A stretch of DNA of 64,000 nt from an uncultured Lentisphaeraceae bacterium (GCA_949282555.1 CASDPK010000002.1:1-64000); one strand, 5' to 3'; positions 8,958-17,443 are shown, numbered from the stretch's first letter. The notes: generated from the sequence alone by a model not told the origin. Translations and numbers: made by a program.

Positions 8958-10883
8958 TCATCTCAGACGCAGACGGTAACTGTTCGCGGAAGGCAAGCCG
9001 AAAAGATCCGGCGCCAACGCGCCCACATTCCCGCAAAGGGGACGACCATCCAATCCCGCCGTGGGGCACACATGATCGCCGGCACAGGGCATCGCGACGC
9101 GCGGACGGAGGGCATCCGTCGCGGCGTTGAGCCGGTTGCCCCCAAGGTCGGCGCCGCCCTTATCCTTCGGCAAGTCACCAACAAACGTGCAATGAAACAC
9201 CTCAACATCCTCCAGCTGCATCCCGGCGTTCAGCACGATTGAGGTCTCCAAGCGCACGCCTTCGGCAGCCTTGATGGGTGAACCGGAAAGGATGCACCCC
9301 CTCACGACGGCGTTTGCCCCAGCGCCACGCACCACACTGTTCGCCCACGTCGTTTCCCCGGAAAGGCGGCATCCCTCCAACACCGCCTCCGCGCCAAGCT
9401 CCACATAATTGGTGGGCATGATCTGCGAAGCCTCCCACCGCAACACCGTCGGCGCCGCCAGCGGATCGCACAGCCCGGACGCGGGGTGATATCCCCCGCG
9501 CACCGTCAGGGCTTTCGGTATCTTGAGTTCCGAACTGAAGCGATACTCTCCTTGGGCCACCCTCACCTCGCGGACGCCACGCGCCTCCGTGGCATTAAGC
9601 GTCTCCTGCGTCAACGGAGCCGCCGCCGCCCAAGACGTCCCATCACCCACCCCATCCGGCGCGACAAAGAGCACCTCCGTCGCGGGGGCAATCCCCGAAT
9701 CGCGTTCCAAGGTGACATCCGCCACCGCGCCGCCGTAGGCATGGGGATAGAAAACAGGATTGTCCTTCCCGTGGGCTTCCTCCCAGGCGTTGTGCTTCTC
9801 AATCCGCAAGTCCCGATCGATGAACCCCTCCAGCGCGACCTCTTGCCGGGCGGACAGATACCCCCCCGCCGCGACGGTAACGGCATAAGTCTCTGTGGAA
9901 AGGGCCGAAGGGTCGTCCAGTCGCGACACATCCACACGCGGCAACGATGTGAAGCGGTAACACCCAAAAAGATCCGTCGTCACCTTGCGCAAAAAGGCCC
10001 CGGAACCATCGTAAAGCGACACCTCCGCCCCGGCGATTCCCTCCCCGGCGGCATCTGCCACGCGTCCCGCCACAACGGCGCCCAAATCGTTCGGGTGCAC
10101 GAGCGGATGCACAATCATCGCCATTTCCACGAACTTATCAAGGTTCCACCACTTGCCGCTGGCGCTCCCCCAACCGTAGTCCACATGGAACCACTCCGTG
10201 CCGTCGGCATCCACGCCCCAGCCATCGGTGACGATCATATGCGCCGCAATGCCCGTTCCGAGAGGCGCCCCCACCTGAAGCGACGTCCGCAGAATCCGCC
10301 GCAACATCTCGGGCCAATACGCCTGCATGACCGCGTTCACCCTCGGGGTGTCATAGGCATATCCCACGCCCGCATAGTGGAAATAATCCCGGGCAAAGCG
10401 CGGCCAAATCGTCCCGGCCGTGCCAAGATCCGCGCCATACTGCGTGCCGCCCATCGTGCCAAGATCCCACATCAAGCGCCCGACGGGCGAGACGGTTTTC
10501 CCTGCCTCATCCGTCCACGTGGTCTTGTCGCGGATGGCCACCCAATCATAAGGGCCTTCCATCGTTGTGCGGAAGACGGTTTCCGGCCCCAAGTGCACCT
10601 CGCCCGTATAAGGTTCCGGCTCCCATCCCCGCGCAGGATATCCGTTGTTCAACGCATGATACGTGAGAATCTGCCCCCACGCCAACGGGTCACACCCGCA
10701 GACATAGCCCTTCCCAACGTCAACGTAAGTGTTCAGCGGCCCCGTCTGGTTCCAGTCCGTGATCTGACACACCGGCTCCATGATGGTGTACATGGGCCGC
10801 CAATCATTGCCACGCTCTTCCGCCGCGCCTCGCAAGAGGGCGGACGCACAAAGAGACAGCATCACAACGCAAGCATTTCTCAT
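8958..10883 (-). CDS. Secreted C10 (streptopain)-family-like cysteine protease with C-terminal repeats
   Basis: The 641-residue precursor has a signal peptide (residues 1-20). Its peptidase core resembles streptopain: the catalytic Cys is probably C64 in CGCDPLAWGQIL, the His is H215 in AAHMIVTDGWG, and the WFHVDYGWG strand follows. A carboxypeptidase-regulatory-like (CNA-B type) fold follows at about residues 275-330. A region that looks like a right-handed beta-helix (VLEGCRLSGE, VVRGCILSGS) completes the chain. There is no obvious pro-domain before the core. The last residues, SYRLRLR, resemble the tail of the secreted protein at 22175. Target proteins are unknown. A -10 element ends seven bases before the ATG, so translation may be leaderless. 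Confidence 0.75.
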   Translation of the reverse strand: MRNACVVMLSLCASALLRGAAEERGNDWRPMYTIMEPVCQITDWNQTGPLNTYVDVGKGYVCGCDPLAWGQILTYHALNNGYPARGWEPEPYTGEVHLGPETVFRTTMEGPYDWVAIRDKTTWTDEAGKTVSPVGRLMWDLGTMGGTQYGADLGTAGTIWPRFARDYFHYAGVGYAYDTPRVNAVMQAYWPEMLRRILRTSLQVGAPLGTGIAAHMIVTDGWGVDADGTEWFHVDYGWGSASGKWWNLDKFVEMAMIVHPLVHPNDLGAVVAGRVADAAGEGIAGAEVSLYDGSGAFLRKVTTDLFGCYRFTSLPRVDVSRLDDPSALSTETYAVTVAAGGYLSARQEVALEGFIDRDLRIEKHNAWEEAHGKDNPVFYPHAYGGAVADVTLERDSGIAPATEVLFVAPDGVGDGTSWAAAAPLTQETLNATEARGVREVRVAQGEYRFSSELKIPKALTVRGGYHPASGLCDPLAAPTVLRWEASQIMPTNYVELGAEAVLEGCRLSGETTWANSVVRGAGANAVVRGCILSGSPIKAAEGVRLETSIVLNAGMQLEDVEVFHCTFVGDLPKDKGGADLGGNRLNAATDALRPRVAMPCAGDHVCPTAGLDGRPLCGNVGALAPDLFGLPSANSYRLRLR

Positions 10884-10890
10884 CGCACGT

Positions 10891-10899
10891 AGTGTAGCA
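10891..10899 (-). promoter_or_regulatory. Extended -10 promoter with leaderless spacing (TGCTACACT)
   Basis: On the minus strand TGC-TACACT ends seven bases before the ATG of the C10-type protease gene, so transcription would begin on or next to the A of the start codon. No Shine-Dalgarno sequence precedes the start. Confidence 0.5.
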
Positions 10900-10968
10900 A
10901 AAACCTCCCCGCAATGGACGCGCCCGCCGAGCGCTTCACACCGAAAAGCGCGGTGGCCCGATGCCATG

Positions 10969-10977
10969 TGCTATCCT
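10969..10977 (+). promoter_or_regulatory. Extended -10 promoter with leaderless spacing (TGCTATCCT)
   Basis: TGC-TATCCT is followed by six bases and then the ATG at 10984, so the transcript should begin at or next to the start codon of the SpoU-type methyltransferase gene. No Shine-Dalgarno sequence is present, which fits a leaderless mRNA. Confidence 0.5.
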
Positions 10978-10983
10978 AATGGC

Positions 10984-11754
10984 ATGGATGTTGACAGTGA
11001 GAAACCATGGCGCGACACCTACAAACGGCTGGTGGCCCTCGACAAGGGCTGGGAGAAGCCGCGTTTCCGCGCCGCCGCCATCAAAGACCTGCGCACCTTT
11101 CTGGAAACGCGCTGCGCGGACGTGCCGCACCTTGGCCCATTGGCCCGGCTGGCGCGCCCGGAAATGACGCGACAGGATCTTTTCGCGCTGATGGTTCCCT
11201 GTGAACGGGAGCTCCGGCGGGTCAAGGTGACCGACGCGGAGATCCTTTCGGCGGATTTGGCCCCCGAGGTGGAACCCGCACCGAAAATGCCCCTGACGGT
11301 CATCGCCGACAACTTCCGCTCGGCCATCAACGTGGGCACCCTCTTCCGGGTGTGCGACTGCTTCGGCGTGCAAGAGGCCGTCCTGTGCGGTTACACGCCC
11401 TCGCCCGACGACGGCCGCGCCAAACAAGCCGCCCTCGGCGCGGAGGCGTGGGTGCCGTGGTCACGCGCGGAGCGGACGCTGGAAGCCGTGCGCGCGCAAC
11501 AGGCCAAAGGCATCCCCGTCATCGCCTTGGAAACCGTGGCGGGCGCCCACACACTGGAAACATGGTCTTGGGACTTCCCCTGCGCCGTGGCCCTCGGCAG
11601 CGAACGCTTCGGGCTCGATCCCGACGTCGTGCGCGCCTGCGACGGCGTCATGCGCATTCCCATGTACGGCCGCAAGAACTCCCTGAACGTGGTGATGGCC
11701 TTCACCCTCGTGGCCCATGCCGCACGCCAAGCATGGGAGGCCCACCGGTCATGA
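10984..11754 (+). CDS. SpoU (TrmH)-family RNA 2'-O-methyltransferase
   Basis: The C-terminal 160 residues form a SPOUT methyltransferase with its three trefoil-knot motifs: NFRSAINVGTLFR (motif 1 with the catalytic Arg), ALGSERFGLD (motif 2) and IPMYGRKNSLNVVMA (motif 3). These enzymes methylate ribose 2'-OH groups in tRNA or rRNA using SAM. The roughly 95-residue N-terminal part is helical and may bind RNA; the exact target is unknown. ATG 10984 is chosen because it sits six bases after an extended -10 element; ATG 10966 is the other candidate. The stop overlaps the hydF start as ATGA. Confidence 0.87.
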   Translation: MDVDSEKPWRDTYKRLVALDKGWEKPRFRAAAIKDLRTFLETRCADVPHLGPLARLARPEMTRQDLFALMVPCERELRRVKVTDAEILSADLAPEVEPAPKMPLTVIADNFRSAINVGTLFRVCDCFGVQEAVLCGYTPSPDDGRAKQAALGAEAWVPWSRAERTLEAVRAQQAKGIPVIALETVAGAHTLETWSWDFPCAVALGSERFGLDPDVVRACDGVMRIPMYGRKNSLNVVMAFTLVAHAARQAWEAHRS

Positions 11755-12986
11755 CCCCGCACCTCACGCCTATGAACGCCACCCCCAAAGCCAACCGCCT
11801 CACCATTGCCCTCGCCGGCAAGGCCAACGTCGGGAAATCCACCCTCCTCAACCTCATCGCCGGGCAAGAGGTCGCCATCGTCTCCCCCATCGCCGGCACC
11901 ACCACCGACGTGGTGGAAAAGGCCATGGAGCTCCTCCCCTTCGGCCCCGTGCTCTGGCTCGACACCGGCGGGTGGGACGATGCCACCATCCTCGGCGACG
12001 CCCGCCGCGCCCGCACCGCGCAAGCGTTGGCCCGGGCGGACATCGTCCTGGGCGTCGCGGCGGACACCGCACACGGCGTGCCGGACCCTGACCTCATCGC
12101 CTTTGCCGCAGAGCGCTCCAAGCCTCTCGTCATCGCCGTCACCCAAACCGACCGCTTCCCGCCTTCGGCGCCCTTCCTGGAAGCGCTCCGGCAGACCGGT
12201 GCGCAAGTGGTGGTGGCCGAACCTGACCGCGACGCCTTTTTGGCCCGCCTCAAAGAGGCCCTCGCCGCCGTGCTGCCCAAAGCCTTCATCGCCCCGCCCG
12301 AACCCTTGGGCGGGCTCGTCCCGAAGGGCGGCACCGTGCTCCAAATCATCCCCATCGATTCGCAAGCCCCCAAGGGTCGCATCATCCTGCCGCAAGTGAA
12401 CGTGCTCCGCAACGCGCTCGACCGGGATTACCTCTCCGTCGTCGTCACCGAAAACCGCATCCGCGAGGCCGCGGAGCGTTTCCGCCCCGATCTCACCGTC
12501 TGCGATTCCCAAGTGGTGCGCCGGATGGTTGCCGAGCTCCCGCCCGAGCTCCCCGCCACCACCTACTCCATCCTGATGGCCCGCCTCAAAGGCGACCTCC
12601 CCGCGCTCGCCGCCGGCGCCGCCGCCATCCGCACTTTGCGCGACGGCGACACCGTGCTCATCGCCGAAGCCTGCACCCACCACGCCGCGGAGGACGACAT
12701 CGGGCGCGTGAAGATTCCCCGCTGGATTCGTGAGCGCACAGGCAAACGCCTCACCTTCGAGGTCGCCTCCGGAAAGGATTTTCCCAAGGAGCTCGACCGC
12801 TACGCCCTCATCGTCCACTGCGGCGGCTGCATGATCAACCGCGCCTTCATGCGCTGGCGGATCGACCAAGCCCGCGCCGCCGGCGTCCCCATCACCAATT
12901 ACGGCGTGGCCATCTCCGAGACCCAAGGCGTCCTCGATCGCGTGCTCGCCCCCTTCGGCATCACCCTGCCCCCTGCCCACGCATGA
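11751..12986 (+). CDS. hydF: [FeFe]-hydrogenase maturation GTPase HydF
   Basis: HydF is the scaffold on which HydE and HydG build the diiron subcluster before delivery to HydA. The GTPase domain has a P-loop GKANVGKS (23-30), TT in IAGTTTD as switch I and DTGGWDD as G3. A dimerisation region follows. The C-terminal domain carries the 4Fe-4S ligands in ACTHH (C308) and HCGGC (C357, C360), about 45 residues apart as the family requires. The protein is full length at 411 residues. No hydE, hydG or hydrogenase gene is in this window. The start overlaps the SpoU stop and the stop overlaps the next gene. Confidence 0.93.
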   Translation: MTPHLTPMNATPKANRLTIALAGKANVGKSTLLNLIAGQEVAIVSPIAGTTTDVVEKAMELLPFGPVLWLDTGGWDDATILGDARRARTAQALARADIVLGVAADTAHGVPDPDLIAFAAERSKPLVIAVTQTDRFPPSAPFLEALRQTGAQVVVAEPDRDAFLARLKEALAAVLPKAFIAPPEPLGGLVPKGGTVLQIIPIDSQAPKGRIILPQVNVLRNALDRDYLSVVVTENRIREAAERFRPDLTVCDSQVVRRMVAELPPELPATTYSILMARLKGDLPALAAGAAAIRTLRDGDTVLIAEACTHHAAEDDIGRVKIPRWIRERTGKRLTFEVASGKDFPKELDRYALIVHCGGCMINRAFMRWRIDQARAAGVPITNYGVAISETQGVLDRVLAPFGITLPPAHA

Positions 12987-13576
12987 CGCCTCCCGCCGCG
13001 CTCCCGCACGCCACGCCTCTCCGCCACCCACGCCTTCCGCGCGAGACGGTGTGGGAGACCGTGGGCGACCCCACCTTGCTGGACGCGGCAACCTTCGTTC
13101 CCGTGATTCTGTCGCGGCGGCTGAAAGGGGAGGCCTTGGAAACGGAGCTCGCCTGGATTCTCGCCGCCGCACAAACGGGCGCCGTGGCCATTGGCGGGTT
13201 CGTCTCCCCCGGAGAACGCATCGCCGCCCAACGGCTGGCCGCGTTGCCCGCCCTGCGCCTCATCCGCCTCGTTCCCTATCCGCTCGCGCTCTGCCGCCCC
13301 ACATCGGAGGGGCTGCGCCGCATCCGCGAAGGCAAAACCCTTCTGCTCTCCGGCATCCCCGAAGGCGATGGCCGCCTCCGTCGTGACGACTGCGTGCGCA
13401 ACAACCGTTGGGCCCTCGCCATCGCCGCAGGCCGTGAAGCGCTCGACCCGGCAGAGGGCCCACACGCGAACCCCTCCGTATCCCGAGGTGAGATACGGAG
13501 CCTCTCCACCCGAGATGCGCCGTATCCCGCCGAACCGCCCCCTGAGGGCCCCGATCCCGCCGCCATTTTTCTGTGA
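12983..13576 (+). CDS. Uncharacterised protein, possibly SLOG/DprA-like fold
   Basis: A 197-residue protein I cannot assign firmly. The core (about residues 30-125) alternates strands and helices, with AIGGFVSPGERIAAQRL and a later TLLLSGIPE, which faintly recalls the Rossmann-like SLOG/DprA fold. It overlaps hydF by ATGA, so it is translationally coupled, but no hydrogenase-related function is known to me. Residues about 164-183 are encoded by a copy of the dispersed palindromic repeat, read through in frame, so the tail is probably a repeat-derived insertion and not part of the fold. Confidence 0.6.
   Translation: MTPPAALPHATPLRHPRLPRETVWETVGDPTLLDAATFVPVILSRRLKGEALETELAWILAAAQTGAVAIGGFVSPGERIAAQRLAALPALRLIRLVPYPLALCRPTSEGLRRIREGKTLLLSGIPEGDGRLRRDDCVRNNRWALAIAAGREALDPAEGPHANPSVSRGEIRSLSTRDAPYPAEPPPEGPDPAAIFL
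13472..13530. repeat. Dispersed palindromic repeat, copy 2, inside a coding region
   Basis: CTCCGTATC (13474-13482) and GATACGGAG (13492-13500) are perfect inverted arms. A degenerate second unit, ending CCGTATCCCGCC, continues to about 13530. The whole element is read in frame as the C-terminal part of the upstream gene without creating a stop. Confidence 0.8.
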
Positions 13577-13585
13577 GGTTCCGCC

Positions 13586-13801
13586 ATGCCCACCCCTGAA
13601 GCCCTCGAACGCCGCATCGTTGAACTCGAATCCCTCCTCACCCGGCAAGAACGCCTGACGGATGAGCTGAGCGGCGAAATCCTCCGCCTCAACCGCCTGT
13701 TGGAGCGGCTCACCCTCCGGTTTGAGGAGCACGAAACCCGTCAAACCGAGGCCGCCGACATCCGCTCTCTCTCCGAGGAGCCCCCGCCCCCGCACTATTG
13801 A
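13586..13801 (+). CDS. slyX: SlyX-family protein
   Basis: A 71-residue protein that is one long amphipathic coiled coil with a proline-rich end, EEPPPPHY, the hallmark C-terminus of SlyX. The N-terminal RIVELESLLTRQERLTDEL also matches. The molecular role of SlyX is unknown. GAGG seven bases before the ATG supports the start. The gene closes the SpoU-hydF cluster and is followed by an inverted repeat. Confidence 0.88.
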   Translation: MPTPEALERRIVELESLLTRQERLTDELSGEILRLNRLLERLTLRFEEHETRQTEAADIRSLSEEPPPPHY

Positions 13802-13821
13802 ATGCCCACCCGCTGGGAACA

Positions 13822-13847
13822 TGGCGCATCTTCTTTGGGATGCGCCA
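13822..13847 (+). terminator. Stem-loop after slyX
   Basis: TGGCGCATC (13822-13830) and GATGCGCCA (13839-13847) form a perfect 9-bp stem with an 8-base loop. There is no T-run after it, so intrinsic termination is uncertain. It lies between slyX and the promoter of the MATE leader. Confidence 0.45.
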
Positions 13848-13892
13848 CTTATGTTGTGCGATCTGCGCGACAGGCAACGGGGCGCCCCACCG

Positions 13893-13922
13893 TTGACAGC
13901 ATAAAAGAGCTTCGGTTACAAT
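13893..13922 (+). promoter_or_regulatory. Near-consensus sigma-70 promoter of the MATE leader
   Basis: TTGACA (13893-13898) and TACAAT (13917-13922) are separated by 18 bases. Transcription should start near 13929, giving a leader of about 250 bases before the MATE gene. Confidence 0.8.
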
Positions 13923-13947
13923 GCGGCACAAGAGAAAGGAGTCAGAC

Positions 13948-14055
13948 ATGAATGCGAAAATCCGCTTCTGCCGCCGCTCCTGCCCTTGCCTGTTGGGTCG
14001 GACGGTTGCCATCGGGATGAGCGATTGCCATCCCGCGCCGTCGGATATCCTCTGA
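13948..14055 (+). CDS. 35-residue Cys-rich leader peptide ahead of the MATE exporter
   Basis: A short frame starts at ATG 13948 with an AAGGAG Shine-Dalgarno seven bases upstream, about 20 bases after the predicted transcription start. The peptide has four cysteines (C8, C12, C14, C27) and several arginines, with no signal peptide. Stem-loops overlap its end and continue to the MATE start. The combination suggests a regulatory leader ORF (translation or transcription attenuation), not a structural protein. This is inference from the layout; the sequence matches no family I know. Confidence 0.45.
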   Translation: MNAKIRFCRRSCPCLLGRTVAIGMSDCHPAPSDIL

Positions 14056-14149
14056 ACGCGGGATTCCCGCGCGGAGGGTGTGGTTCCGATGCCTCGCGGC
14101 ATTGGAGCCATGTGCGTGATTCGGTCTGGCCGTTGACGGCCCCGAACCG
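14013..14149 (+). promoter_or_regulatory. Structured 5' leader upstream of the MATE exporter
   Basis: Four stem-loops follow one another: CGGGATG/CATCCCG (14013-14019 with 14029-14035), CGCGGGA/TCCCGCG (14057-14063 with 14065-14071), ATGCC/GGCAT (14089-14093 with 14098-14102) and GGCCG/CGGCC (14128-14132 with 14137-14141), the last with CGGT/ACCG closing outside it. No known riboswitch consensus is recognisable. Together with the leader peptide this looks like a regulatory leader. Confidence 0.5.
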
Positions 14150-14179
14150 TTCGTCCAATCAACAACAGGAGATTTTGCC

Positions 14180-15511
14180 ATGAATCGTTTTCTTTTGGAG
14201 GCGCCCGTGGGGCGTTTGTTCCTTCACTATCTCGTGCCCACCGTCTGCGCCACGCTGGTCACGGCGATCTATCTTTTCGCGGACACCGTGATGGTGGGCC
14301 ATCGTTTGGGCGCGGAGGCGCTGGCGGCGCTGAACCTCGTCATCCCAATGGAGTTCTGCTTCTTTGCGGTGGGGTCGCTTTTGGGCAACGGCGGGGGCAT
14401 CTGTTTCACGCGCCGGCTCAGCGTGGGGGATACCGCAGGCGCCCGCCGCGTCTTCGCCACCTCGGTGCTGGCGGGGCTCTGCTTCGCGGCGGCGGCCACC
14501 GCGCTGACGCTCTGCTTCCTGCGGCCGCTGGCCATCCACGTCTTGGGTGCGGAGGGGCCACTTTTGGAGGCGACGTTGGCCTATGGGGTCTTCATCGCGG
14601 CAGGGTGCCCGGCGTTCGTTGCGGTTACCTTGCTGGCGCCCTTCCTGCGGCATGACCGTGCGCCGCGCCGTGCGATGGTGGGCGTCCTTACGGGCGGGCT
14701 TGCCAACATTCTGCTGGATTGGGTCTTCATGTATCCCATGGATCTGGGGCTTGCGGGGGCAGGATTGGCGACCGCCCTTGGGGCGACGCTGACGGCCGTA
14801 ACCATGCTGGCCCATTTCCGAAACCCCGCCCGTGCGCTCCGTTGGGCCCGGCCCGATCTGCGTTTGTTGCCCGCCGTGGCGCACTTCGGCGGCGGAGACT
14901 TCCTCCAAGAGCTTTCCGGTTGCGCCACGGTTCTGCTGTTCAACCGGTTGGCCTTGGGAATGCTTGGCGAGGCTGGGTTGGTGATCTATGGCGTTTTGGC
15001 CAATGACCTGCTGGTGATGGTGGCCCTTTGCAACGGCGTGGCCCAGGCCGCCCATCCGTTGACGGCCGCCAACGCCGCCACGGGCCACGTGTTGCGGGTT
15101 CGCCGCGTCCTGACGCTTGCGTTGAGGACGGCCGGCGTCTTGGGGCTGGGCGCGGCCTTGGCGGCCGCAGCCTTCCCGGAACGCTTTATGCGGGCCTTCC
15201 TTTCGGAGTCGGCGGTGACGGCATTGCCCGAATCCGCCCCAACCGCGTTGGCCATCGGCCTTCTGTGCCTCCCGTTTATGGGGCTTGGGCAGGTGGCCAC
15301 GCTCCAACTGCCGGCATTGGGGCGGCCGATGGCCGGGACCTTCTTTGCCTTCTTGCGAAGCGGGATTGTGCTCCTTCCCCTCGGGCTTCTGTTGGGATGG
15401 ATCTTTGGCCCTTGGAAGATCTGGTGGGCATTCCCGTTGGCGGAAGCGTTGTTGCTCCCCTTCCTTCTGCCACGCTTGCGTTGCCGACAGCCGAAAGAAG
15501 ACCGTCCATGA
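14180..15511 (+). CDS. MATE-family efflux transporter
   Basis: A 443-residue inner-membrane protein with twelve predicted helices in two homologous halves. The first starts GRLFLHYLVPTVCATLVTAIYLFADTVMVGHRLG, typical of NorM/DinF-type multidrug and toxic-compound exporters driven by sodium or protons. Substrates are unknown. GGAG ten bases upstream supports the ATG. A strong promoter, a leader peptide and several hairpins precede it, so expression is probably conditional. A likely terminator lies at 15609-15646. Confidence 0.88.
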   Translation: MNRFLLEAPVGRLFLHYLVPTVCATLVTAIYLFADTVMVGHRLGAEALAALNLVIPMEFCFFAVGSLLGNGGGICFTRRLSVGDTAGARRVFATSVLAGLCFAAAATALTLCFLRPLAIHVLGAEGPLLEATLAYGVFIAAGCPAFVAVTLLAPFLRHDRAPRRAMVGVLTGGLANILLDWVFMYPMDLGLAGAGLATALGATLTAVTMLAHFRNPARALRWARPDLRLLPAVAHFGGGDFLQELSGCATVLLFNRLALGMLGEAGLVIYGVLANDLLVMVALCNGVAQAAHPLTAANAATGHVLRVRRVLTLALRTAGVLGLGAALAAAAFPERFMRAFLSESAVTALPESAPTALAIGLLCLPFMGLGQVATLQLPALGRPMAGTFFAFLRSGIVLLPLGLLLGWIFGPWKIWWAFPLAEALLLPFLLPRLRCRQPKEDRP

Positions 15512-15608
15512 ACGCTTATGACCGCCTCTGCGACTGAATCCAAAGATCTCACGGTTCATTCGCGAGAAGGGAAGCCGTAGGACTGGATACAACAGAACCC
15601 ACGACACA

Positions 15609-15646
15609 TCCCCTAACCCCGCCCAAGTTGCGGGAAGGGGGATTTT
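15609..15646 (+). terminator. Intrinsic terminator after the MATE gene
   Basis: An interrupted C-rich arm (15609-15622) pairs with GCGGGAAGGGGGA (15630-15642) and is followed by TTTT. It separates the MATE gene from the secreted nuclease-like gene. Confidence 0.6.
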
Positions 15647-15686
15647 CCGTTAGACTTCCCTTCGTTACCTGAAAGAAGGAGTCATC

Positions 15687-17096
15687 ATGCGTCTGTTTCG
15701 CCGAATCGTCATTGCCTTGTTGGCCTTGTTGCCCTGCCTTCTCGTTGCCGAGACACCGGAATCGGTGCGTTACGTTTCCTTCAACATTGGGGGCGGTGCG
15801 GGAAGCAAATACGGATTTCGTCAGCCGTTCGACCTTCCCCGAGCCGGGGCTTATCTGAAAAGCCTTGACGCCGATTTCGTGGCGTTGCAGGAGGTCGACA
15901 AGAACGTCGGGCGCAATGGGAACCCAAAGCGCGACACCGCGGCCGACCTCGCCAAAGCCGCCGGATATCCCCACGTCCTCTTCGGGAAGGCCATTCCGTT
16001 GCGCGGGGGCGAATACGGCGTGGCGTTGCTCTGCAAAAAGGCTCCCGAGCACTGGGAAGTCGTGCGCCTCCCCGTGACCAACGAACCGCGCGTCCTCATC
16101 GATGCCCGATTCCGCATGGCCGACGGCAAGACCCTCGCCATCGCCGCCACCCATCTCGATTTCCCCTCTGAGGCCCGCCAACGCCAAGTTCAAGCCATCC
16201 TTGCCCATTTCCGCGAAAAGCCGGCCGATCGTATTCTGCTGGCCGGCGATCTCAATGCGGAGCTCGGTTCTCCCGAACTCAATCTCCTTTCCACCGTCTT
16301 CGTCCCGCTGACGCCTGAGCCCGACCAGATGACGTGGCTTGGCGGCGGCAAGGCCATCGATCATGTCTTCGCCCGTGCGCTCCCCGGCGAATGCTGGCAG
16401 GCGCTTCCCTCCACCCGCCGCCTCCCCTACACCGACCAAGCCCCTCTCTCTGACCATATGCCCATCCTCGTGGAGGCCAAAGTGACTCCCGATGTGTCCA
16501 AGCCGAAATACACCGCGAAGGAAGTCGGCATTCTCATAATGGAAGCCTACCGCAAAAATCCACCACCCCAGATTGGAGATCTTTTCCTCTCATGGGATGC
16601 CCTCTGCGCCCAGGGCCTCTTCAAACCTTCCAACAGTGCCTCACTCCTTGGTTTTTTCACCGCTTGGGTGGAAACGCATCCCGAAAGCCTAAGTACCCTC
16701 ACGGGAACAGCTCCCCGCCTCAAGACCGAAACCTTCCGCGAACTCCTTATGTCCATCCTTCGAGCTGTGGGGACCGAACCGGCAAAAGCCGCCCTCGCCG
16801 CCCTTGGGGCTTCCGTATCGGAGGAACCGCAACGCCCAGAAACAGTGTTTCGCAAAGCCCCATCACCCGCATTGCTGGACTACTTTTGGGGAAGCTTTTT
16901 CGCCACCGGCGATGCCGCACGCATTGCCCCCATCCTTGATGCGGCCTTTGGCCCATCCGACGCCTCCGCCGTCAAAGCCGATCCCGTCACCCAAGGAGCC
17001 GCCCAATGGTCGCTTGAATCCCTCGCAAAAAGGCATCCAGCCGTCCACGAAGCCCTAACAAAACGTCAAAAGGCTCAACCCAAGGAGAACCCATGA
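15687..17096 (+). CDS. Secreted endonuclease/exonuclease/phosphatase-fold protein
   Basis: A signal peptide (residues 1-20, ending LLVAE) precedes an EEP-fold domain. The catalytic pattern is visible: SFNI, ALQEVD (metal-binding Glu), THLD, GDLNA and the final SDHMPI. Members cleave phosphodiesters in DNA, lipids or sugars, so the substrate cannot be named. A further region of about 190 residues after the domain is helical and unassigned, which is unusual for the family. AAGGAG five bases before the ATG marks the start, and the last codons overlap the next gene as ATGA. Confidence 0.82.
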   Translation: MRLFRRIVIALLALLPCLLVAETPESVRYVSFNIGGGAGSKYGFRQPFDLPRAGAYLKSLDADFVALQEVDKNVGRNGNPKRDTAADLAKAAGYPHVLFGKAIPLRGGEYGVALLCKKAPEHWEVVRLPVTNEPRVLIDARFRMADGKTLAIAATHLDFPSEARQRQVQAILAHFREKPADRILLAGDLNAELGSPELNLLSTVFVPLTPEPDQMTWLGGGKAIDHVFARALPGECWQALPSTRRLPYTDQAPLSDHMPILVEAKVTPDVSKPKYTAKEVGILIMEAYRKNPPPQIGDLFLSWDALCAQGLFKPSNSASLLGFFTAWVETHPESLSTLTGTAPRLKTETFRELLMSILRAVGTEPAKAALAALGASVSEEPQRPETVFRKAPSPALLDYFWGSFFATGDAARIAPILDAAFGPSDASAVKADPVTQGAAQWSLESLAKRHPAVHEALTKRQKAQPKENP

Positions 17097-17443
17097 TCCT
17101 TTTCCTTGAATATCCCCCCTGCTCCACCTGCAAAAAGGCCAAGGCTTGGCTCGACGCCTGCGGCGTCTCTTATGCCTCCCGCCACATCAAAGACGAACGC
17201 CCCTCCCGGGACGAATTGGAAACATGGTGGCGCCGCTCCGGCCTTCCCCTCAAACGTTTCTTCAACACCTCCGGGCTTGTCTACAAAAATCTCGGCCTCG
17301 CCACACGCCTGCCCACGCTTTCCGAAGCCGAACAACTCGATCTTCTCGCTTCCGACGGGATGCTCGTGAAACGCCCCCTCCTTGTCACTGATCGTGGCGT
17401 CTGCCCAGGCTTCCGCCCCGACACATGGGAAACCTTGATCTAA
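17093..17443 (+). CDS. Spx/ArsC-family thioredoxin-fold protein
   Basis: At 116 residues with PPCSTCKKAKAWL (CxxC) near the N-terminus, FNTSGLVYKNL in the middle and RPLLVTD near the end, it has the complete ArsC/Spx fold. The CxxC form is that of the Spx/YffB/MgsR branch rather than of classical arsenate reductase, so a redox or unknown reductase role is more likely than arsenate resistance. No ars genes lie nearby. The start overlaps the preceding stop. Confidence 0.82.
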   Translation: MILFLEYPPCSTCKKAKAWLDACGVSYASRHIKDERPSRDELETWWRRSGLPLKRFFNTSGLVYKNLGLATRLPTLSEAEQLDLLASDGMLVKRPLLVTDRGVCPGFRPDTWETLI

